A DNA stretch of 64,000 nucleotides from positions 53,396,972 to 53,460,971 of the forward strand of contig JAVIAB010000159.1 of assembly GCA_032433765.1 (NCBI GenBank). Reading direction: 5' to 3'. Below, piece after piece: positions 1 through 10,515 of this stretch. Source of the stretch: Megaustenia siamemsis. Taxonomy: Eukaryota > Mollusca > Gastropoda > Stylommatophora > Ariophantidae. The position numbers and the translations under genes are program-made. The notes beneath the pieces are model-generated. The model saw nothing but the letters and a program-made list of their open reading frames with translations. It searched no databases and had not been told where the DNA came from. Within the stretch, counting starts at the first letter, position 1, and every line of letters starts with the position of its first letter.

Positions 1-1870
1 TGATAAAACTAAATACAGGAGAGACGATTTTATCGTCAGGACACCAGGAAACTGGAGCACAACATAGTGAAGGGTTAGCTATAATGTTAATGAGTCATTG
101 AGTTATTGAGTTATTTGAGGGTCATCATCATTGCACTCCGAACATAGCTATAATGTTATCAAGGGTAGCAGTAGGGCCAAGACTAATGAGAGCAACATAT
201 AAAACAACAAAAAACTATATAAAAATACACATTGTCCAATGCTACGCACCAACCAATGATAAGTATGACTTAGTTAAAGATGACTTCTATAAACAGTTGC
301 AATGTCAGATGGATAAAAGACGAGCCAAGGATATTATAATCGTGATGGGAAATCTAAATGCAAAAGTAGTGTCAGACAATAGAGGCTTCGAAGAGATTAT
401 GGAAAAACTTGGACTTAATGAGAATGGAATTCGTGAACTTCTGTACTCTTAATCAAATGAGCCTAGGAAGAACAATATTCCAACATAAAAGAATACATAA
501 AGCGACATGGGTGAAATCAGATCATAGAACGGAGAATCAAACCGACACCATATGTATTAATAATAAGTTTAAGTCATCCTTGCAATTTGTAAAAGTTTAT
601 GGAGGAGCAGATGTGGCTTCAGATCATCATCTTCTGTTAGAAAAATTTAAACTCAAACTAAAAAGATATACTACAACGAATAAGGGTAGAAAGTATTTCA
701 ATGTAGGGTTTCTTAAAGAACAAGGAATTACAGACAAATTTGCAGTCACAATATCAAACAAATACCAAGTCCTGCAACAACTAGAAAATACAATAAATAT
801 AGAAGATCATTGGGAACAGGTAAAGGATATATGGAAAGAGACATGCGAAGAAATGCTGGGGAAAAGAGTACACTAGATTAAGACATGGATGACAGCTGAG
901 ACACTGGATACAATTAAAAAAGAAAGAATACAAAATCAGACATGCATAAAAGCAAAACTAGAAGTACTAAAGCCATGGCACAGGAAGCTTACACAGAGGT
1001 GAACAAAGAAGTCAGAAGATGCATTAAAAGGGATAAGAGGAAATACATAGATGAACTAGCTAAAGAGGCAGCGGAAGCAGCAAATAAAAGGAATATGAAT
1101 GAATTGTACAGCAGTACAAAGAAATTAAGTGGAAAATACAAACAGATCAATACCTTTATTAAAGATAAGATAGGAAATCTGCTTAGTAATATAAGAGAAC
1201 ACATAGAGAGATGGAAAGAACACTTTGAAGAACTTTTGAATAGACCCGGCTCAAATAATCCTCCAGATATACTAGCAGCAGAAGAAGAGTTACACGTTAA
1301 CTGTGGAAAACCATTTAAAGAAGAAATAATGAAAGCCATCAAGCTATTAAAAATTTGTAAAGCCACAGGACCTGATGAAATTCCTAGGGAAGCCATCAAA
1401 GCAGATATTAACACCTCTAGCAAGATGCTACATAATCTATTAGATAAAATTGGGGAGAGAGAAGAAATACCTAAAGACTGGAAATAATGTATATGATCAA
1501 ACTACCAAACAAAGGAAGTTTACAGGCATGTACAAATTATAGGGGAATTATGCTACTATCAGTGCCAGGAAAAATATTAAGCAGAATCATTCTGAAGAGA
1601 CTAAAAGAGGCCATAGAGAAACATTTGAGAGATGAACAAGCAGGTTTTAGGAAGAACAGATCATGTGCTGTTCAAATAACAACTCTACGTATAATAGTTG
1701 AACAAAGTTGAGAACTACAGTCCCCACTTTATATTGGATTCATTACGAAAAGTCATTTGATAGTTTAGACAGAGGAATGATTTGGAAGTTGCTGTGTCTT
1801 TACGGAATCCCCACAAAGTTTATAAAACTGATAAGAACAATGTTTGAAGGAATGAAATGTAGCGTGTAAT
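1..1870 (+). mobile_element. LINE G remnant: endonuclease to reverse transcriptase, frame-broken
   Basis: Four successive reading frames (153-452, 409-876, 942-1487, 1487-1711) plus a decayed stretch to about 1870 follow the order of one non-LTR retrotransposon. The first has an AP-endonuclease-like motif, VMGNLNAKV, where families normally carry GDxNAK, so a catalytic Asp appears lost. The second has the SDHH motif near the endonuclease C-terminus. The third has the pre-RT motif KATGPDEIP. The fourth has the RT N-terminal blocks NYRGIMLLS and DEQAGFRKNRS. The next segment still resembles a FDSLDRGMIWKLL RT block. At least three frame changes and an abrupt end near 1870 make it dead. The 5' end may lie outside the window. 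RTE-like affiliation is inference. Confidence 0.85.
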
Positions 1871-2190
1871 GAGGAGGATATTGCAAATTGGTAACTTGTC
1901 ACGATTTCGCTACACAATATCACCAGCAAACAGAGACAATTTGATACATAATTTGGAACTTTCTAGGAACGACAGATTTTTGATTATTTTTTAGTTGTTT
2001 TGTGAAAGTTTTAATGTGTTTAATCTGTAGTGAAAAAGCACAGCCCACTCATTAAACCTGTAAGTCCTTCATTTATTACTTATAATGATTTGTTCAATTT
2101 TATCTTCCCTTTTCTCACTTTCCCTCCACAACCTTTCTATCTCTTCTCTCTCTTTCCTTTTCTCTCTCGCTATTTCTCTTTCGCTATTTC

Positions 2191-2192
<2 letters not shown>

Positions 2193-2236
<44 letters not shown>
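2193..2236. repeat. (CT)n microsatellite
   Basis: About 22 uninterrupted CT dinucleotides inside a wider pyrimidine-rich stretch (2100-2240). The unique CT-linked repeat seen at 21.7 and 23.9 kb does not follow this one. Confidence 0.95.
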
Positions 2237-2239
<3 letters not shown>

Positions 2240-2324
2240 CTTCCATTCTACTCATTGATTTCTGCATTACATCAATGAAGTAGAGGAAGTCTTTTATATA
2301 AAAACTTCAGTAAGTGACAATTCA

Positions 2325-2912
2325 GAGCTACAACTACCTTGTACATACTATAACCAGTGATGGAAAATGTACAACTGAAATAAACAAAAGAATAGGAATG
2401 GCAAAAGTAATGTTAATGTCATGAAGAACATACTAACATCAAAACAAATATCAGCAGTGTTAAAACTAAGAATAACAAAATGTTACATCTTATCAATATT
2501 CATATATGGTGGAGAAACATGGATATTAGACAAGAAAACAGAATAGAGAATTGAAGCCTTTGAAATGTGGATATATAGAAGAATAGGTAGAATTGGATTA
2601 AAGGAAAAGAAAACAAACGATGAAGCATTAAAACAACTAAAAATGATAATAGAACTACTAAGTACAATTCAAACAAAACAAATGCGATTTTGGGGCCGTT
2701 AAAAGACACAACAGCCTACTAAAAGTAATCCTGGAGGGGAAAATACAAGGCAAAAGAGGCAGAGGCAGACCAAGACTAACATAGACGAGTAACATCCAAA
2801 GATGGACATATCAGCCTATGAGACCCTGCACCATCAAATCAATAGACAGAGCAGAATGGCGTTCCATGGCAGCCAACCTTCGTTGCGGAGACGGCACTCG
2901 ATGATGATGAAG
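2325..2912 (+). mobile_element. LINE A 3' fragment
   Basis: This is the C-terminal end of family A. It matches 11,260-11,830 almost block for block: the TTEINKR region, the GGETWILDKKT block (usually GAETWTLDKKT), a basic GRGRPR motif, then a final WRSMAANLRCGDG-like block. It ends in a GATGATGA tail at about 2900-2912. In-frame stops and a missing base near 2407 show it is dead. Confidence 0.85.
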
Positions 2913-3002
2913 TGACAATATCCGGTCTCTGTATTTTCACATTCTGTATGTCTGGAGCATGAAAGGTTGTATCAGATTTGGATACCATTGTATGTTATGT
3001 TA

Positions 3003-3025
3003 TAGTCCGTTCAGATTCGTTTGCC
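3003..3025 (+). repeat. Left terminal inverted repeat of the DNA transposon
   Basis: Perfect inverted match to 5370-5392 with TA immediately outside. Likely transposase-binding end. Confidence 0.93.
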
Positions 3026-3339
3026 GAGATGTTATGATTTATAATTCAAAAAGTTCTTGATGATTTCACATGATTTTTGGCATACGGTGTTAAAATGTCC
3101 ATGTCACGAGAACTTATGTGTTACTCGATGTCTAGCTATAACGGTTTTCTTAAAGCGGCGAATTCCTTTGATCTTTGCCCATGTAACTATTATTTTGACC
3201 CTAATCAAAATGTTTTACAGTAATCTAGTGCAACGATGACCCATAGGCGTGTCCATAAAATTTTACTTGGTGGCAAGTATACAAATTTTAAATTATATAT
3301 AGAACTTTTGTTCGTAGAGTCAATTTGATATAGTTCCAT

Positions 3340-3510
3340 GCTCTTGGTGTGAGTTTCCCAAATGTTGTCGCTGCCTTTCAAATACGTACATTTAGTTCCT
3401 CATCTAAGGAAAGTGTGGCTGTAATAGTGGATCCAAGATAGCTGAACTTCTGTACTGACTCAAGCAGGCTTCCATTCAAAGTAATGGTTGTTGGTTTGCT
3501 TATAACATAT
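3340..3510 (-). mobile_element. LINE F fragment nested inside the DNA transposon
   Basis: Antisense sequence matching the LINE F copy around 14,230-14,400: the region encoding the YLGS-type block with the conserved stretch ggatccaagata, and 'tctgtactga' nearby. It lies between the left TIR and the transposase stop codon, so it entered the transposon or was captured by it. No clear target duplication was found. Confidence 0.7.
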
Positions 3511-3612
3511 TTTTGATTGCTTGGGTGGTCTTGAACAATAAACTGTTTAACAAATCAACTAGGAAATTTTGCAAATCAAACTATTTATCTGTAGACTTAA
3601 TCAGAGTAATGA

Positions 3613-4896
3613 TCATTCAGAATCAGACGAGTCAAATAGGTCGATTACTGCTTTCGGCTGAACAAACAACAAACCATCCTTTTTCCAATATTCCTCTTCT
3701 TGTCGTAACACATGATCCTCACATTTTACCCAGTAGTCTTTATTTATATTTGATAGAGCCTGATTTGTAAGTGTCTCAACATCGCATAATTTGAAAGTTT
3801 TATTTGTATATGCTACGTGTCCTTTAACTTTTGCCCAAACTAGTTCTATAGGATTTAAGTGTGCATGATATGGAGGTAGTCTCAAACATCTATGGCCATG
3901 TTCTTGAATTAACTTGTTTATTTTAAATATCTTTGTACGTTGTGTCTGTTTTACAAGGCTAAGCAATTCGGGTTTCAAGTAGCTGTCGTTAACTTGTATG
4001 TGTTCTTTTATGAGCCACGTTTTGATTGCATCTTTTGTACTTGATGATGTTGGGATTCTATCTTCTACGTTAACTACGTTATGGTATGAAGCATTGTCCA
4101 TTATCAGACAAGAAGGTCGATCTAATATTGGAAGGATACTTTTCTCGATCCAGTCTTTAAATATGTGCCCATTCATTTCGGAGTGGTAGTCTCTATTGTC
4201 TATGGATTTTGAAATGAAAACGAGATGAGCATTCTGCAACAACCCATTATGTCTGCTACCTGCATGTGCAACTATCAAACGTTGCCCTTTACTGCTTGGT
4301 ACTGATCTTTTAATACTTCCATCTGCTAACTGCCATTCCTTTTCATTTGTATGATGAGCGTTGATCCAAGTTTCATCTAAATAAACAATATCATAATCAT
4401 TTTCGCGCATTTCCTTCACTTCACGTAAATACTTGCTTCTAAGAGCTACTAGATGTGGCTTCTCACAAATAATGTTTCTTCCACCAGCATACTTTCTAAA
4501 GGTGAAGCCTGCACTTCTTAATATTTTCCATAATGAAGTTTTTGATATTTCAATGTCGTTGTTAGTTTTCAGCCAAAGCTTCAACTTTCTAAGTGTCACT
4601 TCTTCGTTTATATCAAACATTCGACAGATTTCTCTTTTTACTAGGTCCTTATCAAAACTGTCTAACGTTTCTTTCCTTCCTTGCTTTCTTGCATTTGTTG
4701 GCAATAAATATCCGCTTCCTTTAACTATTCGATCAAATGAACGTTTACACAAACCTAAAATATGCATTTTTCTCTTCTCAGGATTTGATAAAGAACAATA
4801 AAGATGTCCCTTTTTACGCTCTCTGCAGAAGTATTGATAAATCTTTATAGCAATGTTATGCTCAGTAAAATATTTTGCCTTTATATTCATTCTCAC
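3613..4896 (-). CDS. DDE transposase, Sailor-like (IS630-Tc1-mariner group)
   Basis: The single 427-residue frame is uninterrupted. Residues 35-150 form a basic, helix-rich N-terminal region suited to TIR binding, with GGRNIICEKPHL near 138-149. The catalytic core is visible: VYLDETW (D174), CLIMDNASYHN (D267) and HLNPIELVWAKVK (E351). That leaves 83 residues between the second Asp and the Glu, far more than in Tc1 (34) or mariner. The LPPYHAHLNPIELVW block is diagnostic of the DDE_3 superfamily. The C-terminus is acidic (DLFDSSDSE). It would cut and paste the element using the flanking TIRs. With the triad and TIRs intact it could be recently active, but expression cannot be judged. The start is the first Met of the frame. 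Confidence 0.9.
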   Translation of the reverse strand: MRMNIKAKYFTEHNIAIKIYQYFCRERKKGHLYCSLSNPEKRKMHILGLCKRSFDRIVKGSGYLLPTNARKQGRKETLDSFDKDLVKREICRMFDINEEVTLRKLKLWLKTNNDIEISKTSLWKILRSAGFTFRKYAGGRNIICEKPHLVALRSKYLREVKEMRENDYDIVYLDETWINAHHTNEKEWQLADGSIKRSVPSSKGQRLIVAHAGSRHNGLLQNAHLVFISKSIDNRDYHSEMNGHIFKDWIEKSILPILDRPSCLIMDNASYHNVVNVEDRIPTSSSTKDAIKTWLIKEHIQVNDSYLKPELLSLVKQTQRTKIFKINKLIQEHGHRCLRLPPYHAHLNPIELVWAKVKGHVAYTNKTFKLCDVETLTNQALSNINKDYWVKCEDHVLRQEEEYWKKDGLLFVQPKAVIDLFDSSDSE

Positions 4897-5369
4897 ATAG
4901 ACTTGCAGAAGATAATATGGATAGTGCCGCCTCCTTTCTGTAAATATTGAGATTTGCCTCTGAATTATGACTCGAACTCGAGTCTACGGCCGTGATTTTG
5001 ACGTCACATAATTTCCGGTTTCGGCTAAAATGTCATTTTGTGCTAAACGGGAAATTTCATATGTAACATTTCTTTATAAAAATTTATAGTGGAAACATAA
5101 CTATTTTAGGACGGTGCGCATTCAGCCGTGAAGGTCATGCCTATATGTTAAAGAATCAGCTGTGAGATGTAAGCATCTACATAATCCCGCCGGTGTTTAT
5201 AATATCGATTAACTTTTTTTTAATATAGGTTAAATAAGGCATCTTTGAAACTGGATCACATTTCTTTGATAAAAAAATATTTTTATAGCGACATTAGTAT
5301 TCTAAACCTAACTTCAAAAGATCAATGCAAATGAACAATAAGTTTTTGAAAAAAATAAATTAATGTCTA

Positions 5370-5392
5370 GGCAAACGAATCTGAACGGACTA
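5370..5392 (-). repeat. Right terminal inverted repeat of the DNA transposon
   Basis: Perfect inverted match to 3003-3025, followed by the TA target duplication at 5393-5394. It lies about 470 bp upstream of the transposase start. Confidence 0.93.
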
Positions 5393-5787
5393 TAAAATGT
5401 TAACGATTTTGTTAAGGGAAACAATCCAAATGGTGTCACTTGACATCTATTTTACCAATTATTTCCCCTGGATTTGAAGTCCCACAATTTCAAATACCGT
5501 ACACATGTTGTAAAGGAACATGTGAGAAGACATTGCATTGCCCTTACAATATTAAAAAAAAAAATTAAAATGATATCTTCTTCAATTAATTGTGATTATT
5601 GAGCTGTTCTGGTCGACAAATTCCTGATGGTTTCCTACGGTGATTATAAGTCAGTGATAGCTCAACTGAGTTGTGTTGTGGTCTATACAATTTCAAGCTG
5701 AATGGGTCACTATCATTAATCACAGTTTCAGGATCACTTCATTACGTGTTGAACACGACGATAACTGAAGAGCAACAGCGTGAACGT
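5393..5787. other. Unassigned AT-rich spacer
   Basis: No coding region, tandem repeat or recognisable element seen. Confidence 0.5.
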
Positions 5788-6112
5788 TTCATAAAGTACG
5801 AGACTTGAATCGACGTCTTTGTACGATAGTTTTCCCATATGTGCTCGCCCGCCTATCTAGAAGTATTCGGAGACTTCTGGATTGTGCCTCTACAAGCATC
5901 GAAACTCACAAAGTAAGGCGGCATCCCTCACCTTCCCAGAGTACTACCCTGGTACCAATTTCTGCCAGCGGACCCGTCGACCGCGAGGTATTTTTTTTTC
6001 CAGCCACGGGTAGAACTCACACCGCTTCCAGCGGGAATAAAACACGGGTTGTCCGAAAGTCGGTAGCCTAGTTTTTCCAAGGTTTTTCAAACTAGGCTAC
6101 CGAGCTCACGGA
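5788..6112 (-). mobile_element. SINE-1 copy (tRNA-derived)
   Basis: On the minus strand this aligns along its length with 39,357-39,690. Shared landmarks are a tRNA-like head (tagcctag A-box-like; GTGTT..ATTCC B-box-like), a GGAAGCGGTG block, an A-rich stretch (T9 on the plus strand), a CGGTCGAC block and a tail with CCAGAAGTCTCCGAA. Only two copies are visible, but shared length and RNA polymerase III-type boxes support a SINE. The head of this copy has an unusual inverted repeat. Confidence 0.75.
6062..6104. repeat. 12-bp inverted repeat at the SINE-1 head
   Basis: GTAGCCTAGTTT and its exact reverse complement flank a short loop. The other SINE-1 copy lacks this perfect stem. Confidence 0.8.
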
Positions 6113-6349
6113 AGGAAGTTTTATTTAAGACTCAAAGCATGAAGACTGTTGTTGCTATACCAACGAGTTGTAATCATCTGAGAGTTTTGTTTCTTTTCGC
6201 TCACATAATGAGATTAGATTCGATGCTATTATTTGGTTACTGCCCTCTACAGTAACAACGAGACTTTCACTAAAAAAAAAATTAAAATACCGAAGTAATA
6301 AATATAACAACACTTCTTGCATAACATAGTATTCCAAATTTATTATTAA
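6113..6349. other. Unassigned spacer
   Basis: AT-rich, nothing recognised. Confidence 0.4.
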
Positions 6350-6535
6350 GTTATTATGTATCGTTGATATCGCGATGTTTAGTGGGGATCTTTGATATTA
6401 TATTCTAAGCACGGAATCTTAGATTAGGCGTTTACAAGTTGGGCTCTTTGTTTGGATATTGTTAACACGGGATCTTAAATTACACTTTGTTAAGTGTGAC
6501 CTTTCAACGAAATGTTGTTACGTGGGTCTAAAAAA
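6350..6535. repeat. Degenerate leading edge of the 28-bp minisatellite
   Basis: Diverged units built on ...GGGGATCTTTGATA...TGTTGTTA... precede the SINE-2 and LINE insertions that separate them from the main array at 7090-9395. Confidence 0.6.
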
Positions 6536-6539
6536 GTAA

Positions 6540-6786
6540 AGCAAAGTACCGTCACACCAAGATGCGTATAGGGAATAAGATGTTAGTGACCATACATTTT
6601 ACTGACCTTCGGCACATTATTTTTGGGGTATTGTGGTCGGTATTACGCCCGTGCAGCTTTACTTTCCCAGAAAAAAAACCGGTACCCATTAAAGGCTGGG
6701 TGAACCGGAGCCGTCTGTTGAAATCTAACCCTACCTCTTGTCCTTAGTAGTCCAATTCACTAACCACTGAGCTATCGCGGCTCCCG
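6540..6786 (-). mobile_element. SINE-2 copy (tRNA-derived)
   Basis: Read on the minus strand it begins with a tRNA-like head containing tagctcagtgg (A box) and tagggttagat (B box, usually GGTTCAAATC). The body has CACCCAG..AATGGGTACCG, a poly-A/T stretch, GGGCGTAATA and ends in TATTCCCTATACGC..GTGTGACGGTACTTTGCTT. The same arrangement is at 51,208-51,472. Confidence 0.85.
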
Positions 6787-6795
6787 TCAGGTGGG

Positions 6796-7085
6796 TATCT
6801 TCTACTTCTTCTTCAACCTTTTTAGCTCCCAGTGGAGCATAGGTCTTCAACAAACACTTTCCAAGTCGTTGTGTCTTCTGCCATTCTTTTAAGATCATCC
6901 CATGTCTTCACCATCATCTTCATCTATGCTTCCATCTGTCTTCTCCAATAATTCCTTGGTCTTCCTCTTTGTCTTTTCCCCTGGGGATTCCAAAAAGGGC
7001 CTGTTGTGTAATACTCTCAGTTGGCTTCCGTAGTGTGTGTTCTATAAAGCGATGACGATGGCGCTGGATCTATTTATCCACTGGT
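6796..7085 (-). mobile_element. LINE C-terminal fragment, degenerate
   Basis: Minus-strand translation in mixed frames retains the usual LINE end: a basic RGRPR-like patch followed by W-rich spacing and a block like TTWKVFVEAYAP. It sits in the 28-bp array directly next to SINE-2. Family not assigned. Confidence 0.6.
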
Positions 7086-7089
7086 GTTT

Positions 7090-9395
7090 GACTGGTACCT
7101 TTTCATAATTCTATGTTAGGTGGGTATACTTATAAGATTTTGTTAAGTGGGGATTTATGATAGGATGTTGTTACTCGAGATTCTTTGATAAGATGTTAGA
7201 TGGGGATCTTTGATAAGATGTTCTTAGATGGGGATATTTGATAAGATGTTGTTAGATGGGGATCTTTGATAAGATGTTGTTAGATGGGGATCTTTGATAA
7301 GATGTTGTTAGATGGGGATCTTTGATAAGATGTTGTTAGATGGGGATCTTTGATAAGATGTTGTTAGATGGGGATCTTTGATAAGATGTTGTTAGATGGG
7401 GATCTTTGATAAGATGTTGTTAGATGGGGATCTTTGACAGATTTTGGGATCTTCAATAAGATGTTGTTCAGTGTGGATATTTGATACGATATTATTAGGT
7501 AGAGATCTTTGATAAAGATGGTGTTAGGTGAGGACCTTTGATAAGATGGTGTTAGGTGATGACCTTTCATAAGATGGTGTTAGATGAGGACATTTGATAA
7601 GATGGTGTTAGGTGAGGACCTTTGATAAGATGGTGTTAGATGAGGACATTTGATAAGATGGTGTTAGATGAGGACATTTGATGAGATGGTGTTAGATGAG
7701 GACATTTGATAAGATGGTGTTAGGTGAGGACATTTGAAAAGATGGTGTTAGATGAGGACATTTGATAAGATGGTGTTAGGTGAGGACCTTTGATAAGATG
7801 GTGTTAGATGAGGACATTTGATAAGATGGTGTTAGGTGAGGATCTTTGATAAGATGGTGTTAGGTGAGGATCTTTGATAAGATGGTGTTAGGTGAGGATC
7901 TTTGATAAGATGGTGTTAGGTGAGGATCTTTGATAAGATGGTGTTAGGTGAGGATCTTTGATTAGATGGTGTTAGGTGAGGATCTTTGATATGATGGTGT
8001 TATTGAGGATCTTTGATTAGATGGTGTTAGGTGAGGATCTTTGATTAGATGGTGTTAGGTGAGGATCTTTGATTAGATGGTGTTAGGTGAGGATCTTTGA
8101 TTAGATGGTGTTAGGTGAGGATCTTTGATTAGATGGTGTTAGGTGAGGATCTTTGATTAGATGGTGTAAGGTGATGATCGTTTATTTGATGTTGTTACGT
8201 TATGATCTTTGAAAAGGGCGTTTCAATGTCATGTTGATTGATAAGGCGTTTTTATGTGAGGATGATTGATAGGGCGTTGTTAGGTGATAATGATTGACAG
8301 GGCGTTGTTAGATGATGATGATTGATAGGACGTTGTTAGGTGAGGATGAATGATATGACCTTGTAAATTAAAGATGATTGATAGGACGTTGTAAGGGGAA
8401 GATCATTGTTAGGACGTTGTAAGGTGATGATGATTGATAGGACTTTGTAATGTGAGGATGATTAATGTGACGTTGTAAGGTGAGGATGATTGATAGGACT
8501 TTGTAATGTGAGGATGATTAATGTTACGTTGTAAGGTGAGGATGATTGATAGGACTTTGTAATGTGAGGATGATTAATGTGACGTTGTAAGGTGAGGCTT
8601 ATTGACAGAGCGGTGTTAGGTGTGAATGAATGAAAAGACTTTGTAAGGTTAGGAAGATTGATAGGACGTTGTAAGGTGAGGAAGATTGATAGGACGTTGT
8701 AAGGTGAGGAAGATTGATAGGACGTTGTAAGGTGAGGAAGATTGATAGGACGTTGTAAGGTGAGGATGATTGATAGGACGTTGTAAGGTGAGGAAGATTG
8801 ATAGGATGTTGTAAGGTGAGGATGATTGATAGGACGTTGTAAGGTGAGGATGATTGATAGGACGTTGTAAGGTGAGGATGATTGATAGGATGTTGTAAGG
8901 GGAGGAAGATTGATAGGACGTTGTACGGTGGACGAGTTTGATTCCGTTAAACGAGGGATGGTTGATATGATGCTTTAAATGGTGAATATATAAACGATAG
9001 TTGTTAGCTGAAGATCTTCGATTGGGTGTTGTGAGATGAAGATCTTTGATTGGATGTTGTTAGGTGAAGATCTTTGAGCAATTGTTGTTAGGTGAAGGTC
9101 TTTGGACGATTGTTGTTACTTGAAGTTCTTTGAAAGATTATTGTTAGGTGAAGATCATTTATATGACGCTGTTAAGTGAAGATCTTTGAAAGATTATTGT
9201 TAGGTGAAGATCATTGATATGACGCTGTTAAGTGAAGATCTTTGTTTGGATGTTGTTAAGTGAAATTCTTTGATTGGATGTTGTTAAGTGAATCTATTTG
9301 ATTGGATGTTGTTAAGTGAATCTCTTTGATTGGATGTTGTTAAGTGAATCTCTTTGATTGGATGTTGTTAAGTGAATCTCTTTGATTGGATGTTG
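7090..9395. repeat. 28-bp minisatellite array with successive subfamilies
   Basis: Roughly 80 units of 28 bp. Variants run in blocks: GATGGGGATCTTTGATAAGA (about 7190-7440), AGGTGAGGATCTTTGATAAG with GGTGTT (7500-8180), GGTGAGGATGATTGATAGGA with CGTTGTAA (8270-8930), and AAGTGAATCTCTTTGATTGG with ATGTTGTT (9240-9395). Spans at the block edges are mixed. No spacers, so not a CRISPR. Short frames here are meaningless. Confidence 0.95.
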
Positions 9396-9401
9396 TTAAG
9401 T

Positions 9402-9565
9402 GGCCTTATAGCCGTACATGAGCCATAGCAAATTGTTAGTTAGGACGGAATTATGAATTGTCAACTGACTCTGGTAATCGATCTCAGCGCTTCTCTCGTT
9501 CTTCACTAAATCACGCCTAACTACAATGAGTTGTTGTTCGATCAACTACATCTTCCTAGTTACTT
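9402..9565 (-). repeat. Dispersed repeat, inverted copy of the 10.2-10.5 kb repeat
   Basis: GCCTTATAGCCGTACATGAG at 9411 is the reverse complement of CTCATGTACGGCTATAAGGC near 10,456. Related pieces (TCACGCCTAACTACAATGAG) follow to 9560 on the plus strand. Confidence 0.7.
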
Positions 9566-9612
9566 CATCATCATCATCATGTGCCATACCGGTTGGCGTA
9601 GGCGATCATGAT
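9566..9612 (-). mobile_element. LINE B 3' tip
   Basis: A TCATCATCATCAT tract followed by the reverse complement of the LINE B terminus (compare 57,725-57,770). Extreme 5' truncation. Confidence 0.75.
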
Positions 9613-9816
9613 TTTGAAAAAAATCATTGATTTTTTTTCTCTTTAATGCTCAGGAGCCCAGGTATAGGGGAGAGTTAGGTTTTAAGAATCAATCTACATA
9701 TTTATATTTATCTAACATATACCATATAACATATTATATATGAATTTTTATAAAATTGAACAAAGTATTTCATTTCATCAATACAAGGAGGATACATCAT
9801 CATATTTACCATATTG
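9613..9816. other. Unassigned AT-rich spacer
   Basis: Nothing recognised. Confidence 0.4.
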
Positions 9817-10095
9817 TTGTATTCCGAGCTACCATATTTGTTGTGTTCAGAGCTATCATATTTATTGTGTTCAGAGTTCTCATATTTGTTGTGTTCCGAG
9901 CTACCATATTTGTTGTGTTCAGAGCTATCATATTTATTGTGTTGAGAGCTCTCATATTTGTTGTGTTCAGAGCTATCATATTTATTGTGTTGAGAGCTAC
10001 CATATTTGTTGTGTTCAGAGCTATCATATTTGTTGTGTTCAGAGTTCTCATATTTGTTGTGTTCCGAGCTACCATATTTGTTGTGTTCATCGCTC
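9817..10095. repeat. 24-bp minisatellite abutting a LINE B fragment
   Basis: About 11 units of agctaccatatttgttgtg-type sequence (24 bp). Since 24 is a multiple of three, the array stays open in several frames and on the minus strand reads as NTTNMRAL-type octapeptides fused to LINE RT. The same minisatellite recurs at 54,051-54,470. Confidence 0.92.
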
Positions 10096-10200
10096 TCATA
10101 TTCTCTGCTATTAAGACTGTGTCATCCGCATATCGCAAATTATTTATGTTATGACCGTTGACTTCAATTCCTTTTTTGTCTACTATTGATCGCATAATAT
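10096..10200 (-). mobile_element. LINE B reverse transcriptase core fragment
   Basis: Minus strand encodes INNLRYADDTVLIAE with the RT catalytic YADD, then runs directly into the 24-bp array. Matches LINE B at 56,960-57,040. Confidence 0.85.
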
Positions 10201-10515
10201 TCTAGTTACTGAGTTGTTTAGAAATTCATCCTATCTAACTAATCACTCCTAACTAACAATGAGCTTTTGGCTCAAGTACGGCTATAAGGCTAGCGGCGTG
10301 ACCGCTTCTATTCCTTAGCTCATCTGTCAATCTCTTTAACTTCTGTTCTACTACTGGCATATCCTAACTTGAAACTACTACATTTTTAATAGTTACTTAG
10401 CAGTTTGGAAATTCGTCCTATCCAACTAATCACGCCTAACAAACAATGAGCTTTGTCTCATGTACGGCTATAAGGCCACACGCCTCGCGGCGTGGCCACT
10501 TCTATTCCCTAGCTT
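10201..10515 (+). repeat. Tandem pair of a ~190-bp dispersed repeat
   Basis: Two copies begin near 10,201 and 10,388. Each carries TAGTTACT..., CCTAT..AACTAATCAC, AACAATGAGCTTT and TACGGCTATAAGGC, then a GC-rich segment that in the second copy forms a stem (GGCCAC / GTGGCC). Confidence 0.75.

Larger units (their letters stand above)
3003..5392 (-). mobile_element. Complete IS630-Tc1-mariner-group DNA transposon (Sailor-like, DD83E)
   Basis: A 2,390-bp element bounded by perfect 23-bp terminal inverted repeats (3003-3025 and 5370-5392) that begin TAGTCCGTTC. A TA dinucleotide lies outside each end (3001-3002 and 5393-5394), the expected target duplication for this superfamily. Weaker inverted similarity continues about 35 bp further inward. 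It contains one open transposase at 3613-4896. Between the left end and the transposase stop lies a foreign antisense LINE fragment. The very long spacing between the second and third catalytic residues resembles the described DD82E Sailor group; that assignment rests on my counting and general knowledge. A second, dead relative is at 15,177-17,346. Confidence 0.9.

Noticed and set aside
989..1423. 144-residue antisense frame
   Set aside because: Shadow of the LINE G linker region on the opposite strand.
7090..9395. CRISPR-like regular array
   Set aside because: Plain 28-bp tandem minisatellite, no spacers.
9740..10195. Three overlapping open frames over the 24-bp array (ICCVQSYH and NTTNM repeats)
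   Set aside because: A 24-bp repeat without stops is open in many frames by construction. There is no start context or conserved function.
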